From: Candidatus Eiseniibacteriota bacterium
GTDB lineage: Bacteria; Eisenbacteria; RBG-16-71-46; CAIMUX01
DNA length: 64,000 nucleotides
Assembly (NCBI GenBank): GCA_903844735.1
Contig: CAIMUX010000030.1
Location: 1-64,000 of the forward strand
Direction: 5' to 3'
In this document: positions 1-8,433 of the stretch, in pieces
Layout of the letters: each line of letters starts with the position of its first letter
Numbering within the stretch: position 1 is the first letter of the stretch
Position numbers and translations under genes: made by a program
The notes under the pieces: generated by a model
Told to the model about the DNA's origin: nothing
Database searches by the model: none
What the model saw: only the letters and a program-made list of their open reading frames with translations

Positions 1-269
1 ACCGCACCTGGGTCGAGGACGAGGAGGTCGAGTTGACGGCCCTGGAGTTTCGGCTCCTGCTGACGCTGCATGATCGCGGAAACCGTGTCCTGAGCCGGGA
101 GAAGCTGCTCGACGACGTCTGGGGCATCGAAGCAGACATCACGACCCGCACGGTCGACACGCACGTCAAACGTCTGCGCGAAAAACTCGGCGCCGCCGGT
201 CGCTACGTCGAGACGGTCCGGGGTGTCGGCTACCGCTTCGCGGAGTCGCCGGAAGAAACGGGACCATGA
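1..269 (+). CDS. phoB: OmpR/PhoB-family response regulator, C-terminal part (5' end outside window)
   Basis: Only the DNA-binding half is present, read in frame from base 3. It is a winged-helix output domain: the turn segment LTALEFRLLLTL, then REKLLDDVWG, the recognition helix TRTVDTHVKRLREKL and the closing wing ETVRGVGYRF are all typical of OmpR/PhoB regulators. The receiver domain lies upstream of the window. Its stop overlaps the start of the PhoR-like kinase by four bases (ATGA), so the two are translationally coupled as a two-component pair. The symbol rests on this pairing, the downstream pst operon and the Pho boxes before pstS; the domain alone would fit any OmpR-type regulator. 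Confidence 0.85.
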   Translation, partial: RTWVEDEEVELTALEFRLLLTLHDRGNRVLSREKLLDDVWGIEADITTRTVDTHVKRLREKLGAAGRYVETVRGVGYRFAESPEETGP

Positions 270-2050
270 ACCTCGGCATCCGCGGCAAACTCTTCCTCGT
301 CTCCCTCGGTCTCATCGCCGTTTCCGTCTTCGTCACCGATCTGCTGGTGACGAGCCGGCTGGTCCCGATACTCATCGAGGGCATTCGCCACGACCTCTAC
401 ATCAGGCTCGACCTGATCCAGCGGGAGATTTCCCATGCCACCCTGGATCCCGATGATCTTCCCGCCTGGGATGCTCTCGCCGACAGCCTCGGCCGCTACG
501 CCGGCGAGCGGGTCACGGTCATCCGGCGCGACGGCGTCGTCGTCGGCGACTCCGAGGTCGAGACCGCGCTCGTCCCCCAGGTGGAGAATCACGCCAGCCG
601 GCCGGAGGTGGCCGACGCTCTCGCCGGGGGACGCGGATCGATCACGCGATGGAGCGACACGCTGCACGAACGGATGATGTATGTCGCCGTCCCCTTCCGT
701 CGCGAGGGGGCGATCGCGGGGGTCGTCCGCACGGCTGTCCCGCTCACCTCCGTGGACCACGCCGTAGCCCGGCTCCGCACCATCATTCTGCTGAGCTCCG
801 CGCTCGCCCTCGGGATCGCGGCAGCCCTGTCCAGTCTCGCCGCCGGCTGGATGTCGCGCTCGGTTCGTTCCCTCACCGCCGTGGCCAAGAGGATGGCCGC
901 GGGGGATCTCTCCCCCCGAAGGGACACAGCGGGGCGCGGCGGCGCCACAGGCCGGGACGAAGTCGCCGAGCTGAGCCGTGCCCTCGACCAACTCGCGCAG
1001 AACCTCAGTCACACCCTGGCCCAGCTCCGCCGTGAGCGCGACCTGCAAGAACACATCCTCAACGACATGCGTGAGGGGGTGATTCTGCTCGGGCCGGATG
1101 GCCGGGTCGCCATGGTCAACCCGGCGCTTCGTGAGATGCTGCTGTTGGGATCGGACGCCATCGGTCGCATTCCCCTGGAAATCGCGCGCCAGGCCGAGAT
1201 CCACGGACTCTTCGACCGGGCCCGCCGCAGCGAAACGATTCAGTCCGCCGAGATCGAGCTGGGCGGCCTGCGCCCCCGTCGCCTTCTGGCCCACGCCGCC
1301 CCGCTCACCGGCGGTTCCGGGGGCGTACTGGGTGTCTTCGTGGACGTGACCGACTTGCGTCGCCTCGAAACGGTGCGCCGCGACTTCGTGGCCAACGTCT
1401 CCCACGAACTGCGCACGCCGGTCGCCACGATCCGCTCCGCCGCCGAAACCCTGCGGGATGCCGCTCGGGACGATCCGGAGGCGGCGGCATCGTTCCTCGC
1501 CATCATCGAGCGCAACGCCGAACGCATGGGCCGGCTGGTGGACGACCTGTTGGAGCTTTCCCGTATTGAGGCCGGGGAATTTCGGCTACACCCGGAACCA
1601 CTCCGGCTCGCGGAAGCGGTGGAGCAGGTTCTCACGGCTCATCGGAAGACGGCCACGGAGAAACGGATCCGCATGTCTACGGACTTCCCCGAGTCACTTC
1701 CGCAAGTCGTGGCCGATCGGAACGCGCTGGAACAGGTTCTCACCAATCTCGTGGGTAACGCCCTCAAGTACTCGCCCGAAGATGCCTCCGTCGCCGTTCG
1801 CGCCGTAGCAGAGGCCGATCGCGTACATGTCTCTGTGGTGGATACCGGCCCGGGTATCGAGCCGCAGCATCTGCCGAGACTCTTCGAGCGGTTCTATCGG
1901 GCCGACGCGGGCCGTTCACGCGAGCTGGGCGGGACCGGGCTGGGCCTTTCCATCGTCAGGCATTTGGTCGAGGCGATGGGTGGGCGCGTCAGCGTGGACA
2001 GCACTCCGGGCGTGGGCAGCAACGTTCACTTCGACCTGCCGGTCGCCTGA
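266..2050 (+). CDS. phoR: PhoR-like sensor histidine kinase
   Basis: A 594-residue membrane sensor kinase. There is one transmembrane segment near residues 8-28, an extracytoplasmic sensor region to about 170, and a second membrane segment near 172-194. A HAMP-like linker (about 195-250) and a PAS-like domain (about 262-365) follow. The HisKA box NVSHELRTPVATIRS has the phospho-accepting His at residue 380, and a HATPase domain follows with an N box (LTNLVGNALKYS), DTGPG and GTGLGLSIVRHL. This is the PhoR order, but the extracytoplasmic loop is larger than in enteric PhoR, which almost lacks one; the same layout occurs in PhoR of Gram-positive and FCB bacteria. It starts on the ATG overlapping the regulator's stop. 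It probably senses phosphate status through the PstSCAB-PhoU complex encoded downstream. Confidence 0.88.
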   Translation: MNLGIRGKLFLVSLGLIAVSVFVTDLLVTSRLVPILIEGIRHDLYIRLDLIQREISHATLDPDDLPAWDALADSLGRYAGERVTVIRRDGVVVGDSEVETALVPQVENHASRPEVADALAGGRGSITRWSDTLHERMMYVAVPFRREGAIAGVVRTAVPLTSVDHAVARLRTIILLSSALALGIAAALSSLAAGWMSRSVRSLTAVAKRMAAGDLSPRRDTAGRGGATGRDEVAELSRALDQLAQNLSHTLAQLRRERDLQEHILNDMREGVILLGPDGRVAMVNPALREMLLLGSDAIGRIPLEIARQAEIHGLFDRARRSETIQSAEIELGGLRPRRLLAHAAPLTGGSGGVLGVFVDVTDLRRLETVRRDFVANVSHELRTPVATIRSAAETLRDAARDDPEAAASFLAIIERNAERMGRLVDDLLELSRIEAGEFRLHPEPLRLAEAVEQVLTAHRKTATEKRIRMSTDFPESLPQVVADRNALEQVLTNLVGNALKYSPEDASVAVRAVAEADRVHVSVVDTGPGIEPQHLPRLFERFYRADAGRSRELGGTGLGLSIVRHLVEAMGGRVSVDSTPGVGSNVHFDLPVA

Positions 2051-2149
2051 GACCGACCTGCAGTTGCCGGCGCCACCCGATCGGCTCGCCCGATTGCGCG
2101 CCCGCTGAACTCCAATCTCGAAGACGGTCCGACGCCGCGCCTCGCAGGG

Positions 2150-3001
2150 TCAACGCATCGCCCAGACCAGAACGCCGATCCCCAACACAATCCGGTAGCA
2201 AGCGAAGGGCGCGAAACCTCGCGACTTCACCCACGCGATGAACCAGCGGTTCACCACCAGCGCGACAAGGAACGACACCACGAACCCGACCGCCAGCACG
2301 GCCCAGGGATTTGCGTGCAGACTTCCGGGTAGAAAGGCCGGGTTCGCGCCAAAGTCTTTGAGCGACTTGAGCAGCGAATAGCCGCACGCCGCGAGCATGA
2401 TCGGCAGCGAGACCAGGAACGAAAAATCGAGTGCGGCGGACCGGGACAGGCCGATGACCTGACCGGCGGCGATGGTCGACATCGACCGGCTCGTGCCCGG
2501 AAACACCGCGGAGAGGATCTGCACCGCGCCGATCCAGAGCGCGCTGAGCGGACGCATCCCGTCCACCGTCTTGACCGTCGGGCGCGTGCAGAGCCGGTCG
2601 ACGATCCACATCGCCACGCCTCCCACCAGCAGGGCGGCACCGATGACCCGGGTGCTCTCGAGTTTGTCGGCGATCACCTTCTCCAGCAGAAAGGCCGGAA
2701 TCGCCGTGGTCAGGAAGGCGATGGCGATCAGAGAGAGCGGATGGTTCGGCAGCGTCCGATTCCCCTCGACCCCGCGGGGGAAGCTCCTCGCATAGCCCAA
2801 CAGCCTCTGTCCGTAAATCACCAGCACCGACAGAACCGCCCCCAGCTGAATGACCACCGTGTACATCTTCCAGTAATCGTTCTTTAGGTCCATGCCGACC
2901 AGCGCCTCGGCAATGCGAAGATGGGCCGTGGAAGAGATCGGCAGGAACTCAGTGAGTCCCTCCACGACCCCGAGGAGAATCGACACGATATAGGGGCTCA
3001 C
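2150..3001 (-). CDS. uppP: Undecaprenyl-diphosphatase (UppP/BacA)
   Basis: Polytopic membrane phosphatase that recycles undecaprenyl diphosphate to the monophosphate carrier used for peptidoglycan and other surface polymers. It carries the family signatures GLTEFLPISSTAHL near the N terminus and the second motif PGTSRSMSTIAAG around residues 165-180, with about eight hydrophobic segments over 283 residues, the usual family length. The GTG at 2999-3001 is preferred because it lies seven bases after AAGGAG; a TTG six bases upstream sits too close to that ribosome site. It is transcribed convergently with the kinase gene and divergently from the CorA-like stub, so it is not part of the pho operon. 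Confidence 0.93.
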   Translation of the reverse strand: MSPYIVSILLGVVEGLTEFLPISSTAHLRIAEALVGMDLKNDYWKMYTVVIQLGAVLSVLVIYGQRLLGYARSFPRGVEGNRTLPNHPLSLIAIAFLTTAIPAFLLEKVIADKLESTRVIGAALLVGGVAMWIVDRLCTRPTVKTVDGMRPLSALWIGAVQILSAVFPGTSRSMSTIAAGQVIGLSRSAALDFSFLVSLPIMLAACGYSLLKSLKDFGANPAFLPGSLHANPWAVLAVGFVVSFLVALVVNRWFIAWVKSRGFAPFACYRIVLGIGVLVWAMR

Positions 3002-3298
3002 GCACAACTCCTTCTTGCGTTGGCGACTCCGACCACGACGCTACCCGCGCTACCCGCATAACCCGTCTCCGGCCGATCGGGACGATCGGGCCAATGGCGA
3101 GGGTACCCCACGAGGCTGCCCAACGCCACGGGCGGCCTCGTCGGTCCAACGGAGACGGCGCTCGGAACCTTACCCCCCGTCGGGACCGGAAAGAGTCTTG
3201 CGTCCGCCTCTCGGGCTCGGTGAGACTCTCCCACGCTCACGCCCAACGGTGCGCGGAGCACGTATTCAGCCCGGTCGTCAGCGTCGGCGGAGGTAGCC
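3002..3298. other. Divergent intergenic region
   Basis: About 300 bases between uppP and the CorA-like stub, expected to carry both promoters. It contains a good ribosome site (GGAGGT) eight bases before the plus-strand ATG at 3299. I see no convincing -10/-35 pair, hairpin or repeat. Short open frames on both strands have no recognisable protein features. Confidence 0.4.
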
Positions 3299-3556
3299 AT
3301 GTCCGGGTCCTGGTTCTACAGCGTTCCTACGGCGGGAACCCTCTCCCGTGGCGCGACCCTGGACGCGTTTCTGGCCGCGGCCGAGGACGGAACCTTTCTG
3401 TGGCTGCACGACGGCCGGCCCACGAACGAGGAACTCTCGTCTCTCATCGATCCCCTGGGTCTCCATCCCCTCTCGGTCGAGGACTGCTTTGACAACAATT
3501 ACCTGCTCAAACGGCTCGAGACGAGACGCCGCCGCGGCGGCCGGTCCGCGCGATGA
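3299..3556 (+). CDS. Stand-alone CorA-type N-terminal stub (85 aa)
   Basis: An 85-residue frame with a clear ribosome site. It matches the start of the cytoplasmic domain of CorA-family Mg/Co channels: a segment of the FLWLHDGRPTNEEL type, then LGLHPLSVEDCFDNN, which corresponds to the conserved GLHPLAVED region of CorA. CorA proteins are about 320 residues and end in two membrane helices with a GMN motif. None of that is here: after DNN the sequence becomes Arg-rich (RRRRGG) and stops. The stop overlaps the ATG of the methyltransferase gene (ATGA). It is most likely a truncated corA whose start signals now drive the next gene. A retained small regulatory domain is less likely. Confidence 0.6.
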   Translation: MSGSWFYSVPTAGTLSRGATLDAFLAAAEDGTFLWLHDGRPTNEELSSLIDPLGLHPLSVEDCFDNNYLLKRLETRRRRGGRSAR

Positions 3557-4497
3557 CCGGCAGCCCGTCCGGCGGGGCGGAATCGCCATCTCCGCCGGTC
3601 GAGATGCTCCACCACGCTCGAGGCGAACGCCAGACGCTGATCGTGGAGAGAGAGGGTGCCGAGCTGCGCCTGAGGATTCTTTCAGCGGAAAGCACCGAGT
3701 GGCAGTCCCGCATGGATCTCCGGGATCCCGCCCGCCTCGTGGCGCCGTACATGCAAGCGATGATGCTGGCGCTGCTCTGGCAGCCGGAGCCTTCGCGCGT
3801 GCACGTCCTCGGACTCGGAGGCGGGCGCATCCCGGCGTTTCTGCGCCGTCTCTTTCCCCGCCTGCAGATCGACTGCACGGAGATCGACCGGGACGTCTAC
3901 GAACTCGCGGTCCGCTACTTCGGCCTGCGACCCGACGCGCACATGAACGTCATCATCGAGGATGGGCGCGGGTTTCTCGTCTCCTGCTCGCCATCGATCC
4001 GCTATGACGCGATCTTCGTCGACGCCTTCTGCGGCATCGGAGGCGCGCCCCTGCGGATTTCCTCCTTGGAGTTCTTCGCCATCGCCAACGAGCGCCTGAC
4101 CCCGGAGGGTATCCTGGCAGTCAATGTGATACCTAGCGACGTCCTGGCGGCCGAACGCCTGCGGACGATCGAGTGCTCTTTCCGCAGCACCTACGCTTGC
4201 CGGGGCGACGGGACACTGGTGGCATTTGGCACCAATGCCGAGCGGCTGGTGCTGGACGACCTCTTGCTGCGCGCGGTGGCCCTTCAGACCAGGCACCAGT
4301 GCGAGATCTCCTTCCCGACCATGGCACGATCGCTCGGGCGCATCGACGGGGCATCGTCCCAGCCGCTAACAGACGCCTCGCCGCCGGACCGGGTGGAGAT
4401 TCCCGAGCACCTCCTTCGTTCCGTCCGACCAAGTGACCCGTGCCCATGCGGAAGCGGAGCTGTGTTCTCGCAGTGTCACGGCCGCGCCGGTTCCTGA
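3553..4497 (+). CDS. Spermidine synthase-like methyltransferase fold with C-terminal SEC-C zinc motif
   Basis: A 314-residue protein. Residues near 75-110 contain VHVLGLGGGRIPAFLRR followed by CTEIDRDVYELA, the nucleotide-binding loop and acidic residue of spermidine synthase-like class I methyltransferases. IFVDAFCG near 155 matches the acidic catalytic or binding strand of that fold. The last 20 residues hold PCPCGSGAVFSQCHG, a SEC-C zinc-binding motif (CxCxSG...CHG) like that ending SecA. This pairing is unusual, and no polyamine-specific residues can be assigned, so the substrate is unknown. It is translated by coupling to the CorA-like stub and ends about 60 bases before the Pho boxes of pstS, so it is not part of the pst transcript. 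Confidence 0.72.
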   Translation: MTGSPSGGAESPSPPVEMLHHARGERQTLIVEREGAELRLRILSAESTEWQSRMDLRDPARLVAPYMQAMMLALLWQPEPSRVHVLGLGGGRIPAFLRRLFPRLQIDCTEIDRDVYELAVRYFGLRPDAHMNVIIEDGRGFLVSCSPSIRYDAIFVDAFCGIGGAPLRISSLEFFAIANERLTPEGILAVNVIPSDVLAAERLRTIECSFRSTYACRGDGTLVAFGTNAERLVLDDLLLRAVALQTRHQCEISFPTMARSLGRIDGASSQPLTDASPPDRVEIPEHLLRSVRPSDPCPCGSGAVFSQCHGRAGS

Positions 4498-4559
4498 TCG
4501 CGGTCAAGCTGGAATCGCGGTCCGTTCCCTCATCGGACACGCCCCACCGGCGCACCCCG

Positions 4560-4599
4560 ACGTCATGTTCTTGTTGCCCGGTTGTCATCAAACCGTCAC
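4560..4599 (+). promoter_or_regulatory. Two tandem Pho boxes upstream of pstS
   Basis: Four seven-base blocks start exactly eleven bases apart: ACGTCAT (4560), TTGTTGC (4571), TTGTCAT (4582) and CCGTCAC (4593). The last pair, with the spacer CAAA, closely follows the enteric Pho box layout CTGTCAT-N4-CTGTCAC. The second block is the weakest. The array ends 44 bases before the pstS ATG, a suitable position for PhoB-activated transcription. A PhoB/PhoR-like pair lies at the left of the window. Confidence 0.75.
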
Positions 4600-4643
4600 A
4601 CGCCGCGCGTACCGTCAAGGCAACAAGGAAAGGAAACCAGACC

Positions 4644-5747
4644 ATGTCTCGAAAGAACCCGTTCACCATGGCCGCCTCTGTCGCCCGGGCCTGTGTCCTC
4701 GTCTCCGTCCTCGCCCTCGCCGTCTGCCTCCTTTGGTGCCCCACCTGCGAGGCCAAGGGAAACGACCCCGGCAAGCCCGTCAGCCTCGAAGGCGCCGGAG
4801 CCACCTTCCCCTACCCCCTATACTCAAAGTGGGTCTTCGAGTACGGTCGGATCCACCCCAACGTCCGGATCAACTACCAGTCGATCGGATCCGGGGGCGG
4901 CATTCGCCAGATCTCCGAGGGAACCGTCGACTTCGGTGGCTCCGACGCCTTCGTGAAGGACGGCGCCCTGGTGAAGCTGCCGGGCAAGCTGCTTCACATT
5001 CCCACCACGCTGGGCGCCGTCGTGATCACCTACAACCTCCCCGGCTCCCCCTCCAACATGAAGCTGAGCCCTGAAGTCATCGCCGGTGTCTTCCTCGGGG
5101 AGATCATCAGATGGAACGACTCAAAGATCGCCGCATTGAACCCCGGGCTGAAACTGCCCGACGCCCTGATCGGCGTCGTGCACCGGTCGGATGGCAGCGG
5201 CACTACCGCCGTCTTCACCGACTATCTCTCCAAGGTGAGCCCGGCCTGGTCGGAAAAGGTAGGTTCGGGCACGAGCGTCAGCTGGCCGATCGGCCTGGGC
5301 GCCAAGGGAAATGAGGGAGTCACCGGACAGGTGAAGAGCACCCCGGGCTCCGTCGGGTACGTGGAACTCGTCTATGCCAAGCAGAACGGCCTGCCGTACG
5401 CAAGCATCCGCAACAGTAGCGGCGCCTTCGTGGAGCCGACCTTGGAAGGCGTCTCGGCGGCGGCCGCCGGCGTCGCTGTCCCTGCGGATTTTCGCGTCTC
5501 CATCACCAACGCACCGGGTGAGAAGTCCTACCCGATCTCGGCGTTCACCTGGATCCTCATCTACCAGGATCAGAAGGACGCCGCCAAGGGCACCGCGATG
5601 GTTGATTTCCTGTGGTGGGCCATCCACGACGGGCAGAAGCTCGGCGGAGTCCTGGGATACGCGCCCCTGCCCGCCGAGGTCGTGGGCAAGATCGAGGCCA
5701 CCTTGCAGACGGTGACGACGGGCGGGAAGCCCGCCCTGTCGAAGTAG
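4644..5747 (+). CDS. pstS: Phosphate ABC transporter, periplasmic phosphate-binding protein
   Basis: A 367-residue exported binding protein that captures phosphate for the PstCAB channel. An N-terminal signal peptide (hydrophobic core VLVSVLALAVCLLW, cleavage near CEAKG) precedes the mature start LEGAGATFPYPLYSKW, the PstS hallmark. Further phosphate-site segments are SIGSGGGI, DFGGSDAF and HRSDGSGTT. Length is normal. The ATG at 4644 is chosen because AAGGAAAGGAAACC precedes it; the frame is open for 68 further codons upstream, but that part overlaps the preceding gene and lacks signal-peptide character. It heads pstSCAB-phoU, and the Pho boxes just upstream indicate control by phosphate starvation. 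Confidence 0.96.
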   Translation: MSRKNPFTMAASVARACVLVSVLALAVCLLWCPTCEAKGNDPGKPVSLEGAGATFPYPLYSKWVFEYGRIHPNVRINYQSIGSGGGIRQISEGTVDFGGSDAFVKDGALVKLPGKLLHIPTTLGAVVITYNLPGSPSNMKLSPEVIAGVFLGEIIRWNDSKIAALNPGLKLPDALIGVVHRSDGSGTTAVFTDYLSKVSPAWSEKVGSGTSVSWPIGLGAKGNEGVTGQVKSTPGSVGYVELVYAKQNGLPYASIRNSSGAFVEPTLEGVSAAAAGVAVPADFRVSITNAPGEKSYPISAFTWILIYQDQKDAAKGTAMVDFLWWAIHDGQKLGGVLGYAPLPAEVVGKIEATLQTVTTGGKPALSK

Positions 5748-5755
5748 GACTCGGA

Positions 5756-6706
5756 GTGGCGGCCGACACGCACGAGACGCGGACAGCCAACCGCGGCGAT
5801 CTCGTCTTCCAAAGGCTGATCGTGGTGGGCGCCGTCGTCATGGTCGTGCTGCTGGCCGCCATCGCGCTGGAACTGACCCGCGAATCCCGCCTGAGCCTCA
5901 GCGCTTCCGGCGTTCGCTTCCTCGGCAGCACCGCCTGGGATCCGGTGAAGGAACTCTTCGGAGGTTTGCCGTTCATCTACGGGACGCTCGTGTCCTCGTT
6001 TCTGGCCCTGTTGGTCGCGGTGCCGGTTTCGCTCGGCGTGGCGATCTTCCTGGTCGAACTGGCGCCTTCCTGGCTGCGGGGTCCGGTGGGGTTCATGGTG
6101 GAGTTGCTCGCGGCACTGCCCAGCGTGGTCTACGGCCTCTGGGGGATCTTCGTCCTCGTGCCCTGGCTCCGGGGCGGCGTGGAACCTGCCCTGGCGCGGT
6201 CGCTCGGTTTCCTGCCGTTCTTCTCCGGACCGAGCCAGGGGTTCGGCATGCTGGCGGGAGGACTGGTGCTGTCGATCATGATCCTGCCCACCATCGCCTC
6301 GGTCAGCCGCGAGGTCCTGCGCGCCGTGCCGAACTGGCTGCGCGAGGGCGCGCTGGCCCTCGGCACGACCCGTTGGGAGATGATCCGGGGAACCGTCCTC
6401 CCGTTCGCTCGATCGGGGATCATCGGAGCGGTCATTCTCGGCCTCGGCCGGGCTCTGGGTGAGACGATGGCTGTGACCATGGTGATCGGCAACCGGCCCA
6501 AGATCGCCGCGTCGCTCTTCGCCCCGGGCTACACGATGGCCAGCGTCATCGCCAACGAGTACACCGAGGCCACCGGCGATTTGCATCTCTCCGCTCTGGC
6601 CGAAATCGGGCTTCTGCTCTTTGCGGTGACCCTGGCGCTGAACGCACTGGCCCGGCTCTTGGTCTGGCGTGTCAGCCGTGTCGCCGTCCAAGGGAGCCGG
6701 CGATGA
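5756..6706 (+). CDS. pstC: Phosphate ABC transporter permease PstC
   Basis: Inner-membrane permease, 316 residues, about six transmembrane helices. The BPD-transporter cytoplasmic loop is visible as NWLREGALALGTTRWEMI (EAA-type loop) around residues 195-215, and LGLGRALGETMAVTMVIG is a characteristic PstC segment. The GTG start is nine bases after the pstS stop and preceded by AGGACTCGGA; the frame runs open further upstream inside pstS but is not plausible there. It pairs with PstA to form the channel and overlaps the pstA start by four bases. Confidence 0.93.
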   Translation: MAADTHETRTANRGDLVFQRLIVVGAVVMVVLLAAIALELTRESRLSLSASGVRFLGSTAWDPVKELFGGLPFIYGTLVSSFLALLVAVPVSLGVAIFLVELAPSWLRGPVGFMVELLAALPSVVYGLWGIFVLVPWLRGGVEPALARSLGFLPFFSGPSQGFGMLAGGLVLSIMILPTIASVSREVLRAVPNWLREGALALGTTRWEMIRGTVLPFARSGIIGAVILGLGRALGETMAVTMVIGNRPKIAASLFAPGYTMASVIANEYTEATGDLHLSALAEIGLLLFAVTLALNALARLLVWRVSRVAVQGSRR

Positions 6707-7575
6707 ACTCGCGGAAGAACTCGGTCGATCGCATCGCCCTGCCGGGCCGAAGGAAGATTACCGACCTTGTCGTGCGGACTCTCTGCCTCGTCGCGACGCT
6801 GCTCGCGCTGGTTCCGCTGTTGAGCTTGCTCCAGTTCGTGATCGTGCGCGGAGCGGGCGGGCTCTCCTGGGATCTGCTGACCCAGCTGCCCCGGCCGGTC
6901 GGCGAGCCGGGCGGCGGGATGGCCAACGCCATCGTGGGAACCCTCGTCCTGGTGGGCCTGGCCTCGTGCGTCGGCATCCCGTTGGGGATCACCACCGGTA
7001 TCTACCTGGCCGAGTACGGACACACGCGGACCGCGCGCGTCGTGCGATTTAGCGCCGATGTTCTCTCCGGCGTCCCGTCCATCATCGTGGGCATGTTCGT
7101 CTACGGCCTAATGGTCGTGACGATGAAACGGTTCTCCGCGGTGGCCGGCGGCGTGGCGCTGGCGATCCTCATGCTTCCCACCGTCGCGCGATCGACCGAG
7201 GAGTTGCTGAAGCTGGTTCCCACCTCGCTGCGCGAGGCGGCCCTCGCCCTGGGGGTGCCGCGTTGGCGGGCGACCCTGCGCGTCGTCCTGCGCACAGCCG
7301 CTCCCGGCATCGCGACCGGCGTCATGCTGGCCGTGGCGCGGGCCGCGGGAGAAACCGCCCCGCTACTCTTCACGGCGCTGAACAGCCGGTTCTGGCCCAC
7401 CAGCCTCGACCGCCCGATCGCCTCGCTACCGGTGCAGATCTTCACCTACGCCATTTCTCCTTACGAGGAGTGGCATCGTCAGGCCTGGGCCGCCGCGCTC
7501 GTTCTGGTCGCCCTGGTCCTCATCCTCAACGTGGCCGCGCGCTTCTTCGTGCGGCATCGGACGGATGCACGATGA
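6703..7575 (+). CDS. pstA: Phosphate ABC transporter permease PstA
   Basis: A 290-residue inner-membrane permease with about six hydrophobic helices. [27 protein letters not shown] is the EAA loop that contacts Pst[15 protein letters not shown] is the PstA counterpart of the GET motif, and [16 protein letters not shown] is also typical. It starts by ATGA overlap with pstC and its stop overlaps the first ATG of pstB, so the operon is tightly coupled. Confidence 0.93.
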   Translation: MNSRKNSVDRIALPGRRKITDLVVRTLCLVATLLALVPLLSLLQFVIVRGAGGLSWDLLTQLPRPVGEPGGGMANAIVGTLVLVGLASCVGIPLGITTGIYLAEYGHTRTARVVRFSADVLSGVPSIIVGMFVYGLMVVTMKRFSAVAGGVALAILMLPTVARSTEELLKLVPTSLREAALALGVPRWRATLRVVLRTAAPGIATGVMLAVARAAGETAPLLFTALNSRFWPTSLDRPIASLPVQIFTYAISPYEEWHRQAWAAALVLVALVLILNVAARFFVRHRTDAR

Positions 7576-8411
7576 TGAAAGCTACAGAGAGCTTCGTCCC
7601 GACCGCCGAGAAAGGGAGGGTGGTCACCATTGCCGAGAGAGAAAGCGCCATTCTGCCGGCCGAGAAGATCCGCTCCGTTGACCTCCGCGCGAGCTTCGGC
7701 GCCACCGAGGTCCTGAAAGGCATCACCCTGCCGATCCTGGAACGGCAGGTCACCGCGATCATCGGCCCGTCCGGCTGCGGCAAATCCACCTTCGTCCGCT
7801 GCCTGAACCGCATGCACGAGACCGCCCACCGGGCGACGGTCGCAGGTCGCGTCCTCCTCGATGGCAGGGATATCTACCGCGCCGGCATCGATCCGGTCGC
7901 CATTCGCCGCCGAGTCGGCATGGTGTTCCAGAAACCCAACCCCTTCCCCACCATGTCGATCGCCGAAAACGTGCTGGCCGGGCTCAGCCTCACGGGAGAG
8001 AGGATCCCCCATCGGATGGAGCTGGTCGAGAAGGCCCTGCGCCAGGCCGCGCTCTGGGACGAGGTGAAGGACATCCTCCCGCGCTCCGGCGCCAGTCTCT
8101 CCGGCGGCCAGCAGCAGCGGCTCTGCATCGCCCGCGCTCTTGCCCTCGACCCGGAAGTGCTGCTGATGGACGAACCCTGCTCCGCCCTCGACCCGATCGC
8201 CACCGCGCGAATCGAGGAGCTGATTCACGAGCTCGGGGATCACGTCACCATCGTGATTGTGACGCACAACATGCAGCAGGCCGGCCGCGTCGCCGACCAC
8301 ACCGCGTTCTTGTACATGGGAGAACTGGTGGAGTACGGCCCGACGGACCGAGTCTTCACGAGACCCGCCGAGCAACGCACCGAAGACTACATCACCGGCC
8401 GGTTCGGATGA
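7572..8411 (+). CDS. pstB: Phosphate ABC transporter ATPase PstB
   Basis: A 279-residue cytoplasmic ATPase that powers PstCA. Walker A is GPSGCGKST (residues 65-73), the PstB-specific stretch [10 protein letters not shown] follows, the ABC signature is [15 protein letters not shown], Walker B is [13 protein letters not shown] and the switch His lies in [12 protein letters not shown]. The start overlaps the pstA stop (ATGATGA); the second ATG is also possible. The first 30 residues precede the conserved domain and are longer than in E. coli PstB. The open frame 5' of the start reads into pstA and is not used. Confidence 0.95.
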   Translation: MMKATESFVPTAEKGRVVTIAERESAILPAEKIRSVDLRASFGATEVLKGITLPILERQVTAIIGPSGCGKSTFVRCLNRMHETAHRATVAGRVLLDGRDIYRAGIDPVAIRRRVGMVFQKPNPFPTMSIAENVLAGLSLTGERIPHRMELVEKALRQAALWDEVKDILPRSGASLSGGQQQRLCIARALALDPEVLLMDEPCSALDPIATARIEELIHELGDHVTIVIVTHNMQQAGRVADHTAFLYMGELVEYGPTDRVFTRPAEQRTEDYITGRFG

Positions 8412-8433
8412 GCCGGAGGCAGGAGCAGCCTCG

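Noticed and set aside
230-1405. 391-codon open frame on the minus strand inside phoR
   Set aside because: Antisense shadow of a high-GC gene; composition is low-complexity (Gly/Asp/Arg-rich) and no motif is seen.
5570-6691. 373-codon minus-strand frame across pstC
   Set aside because: Antisense shadow; the plus strand encodes a clear PstC with family motifs.
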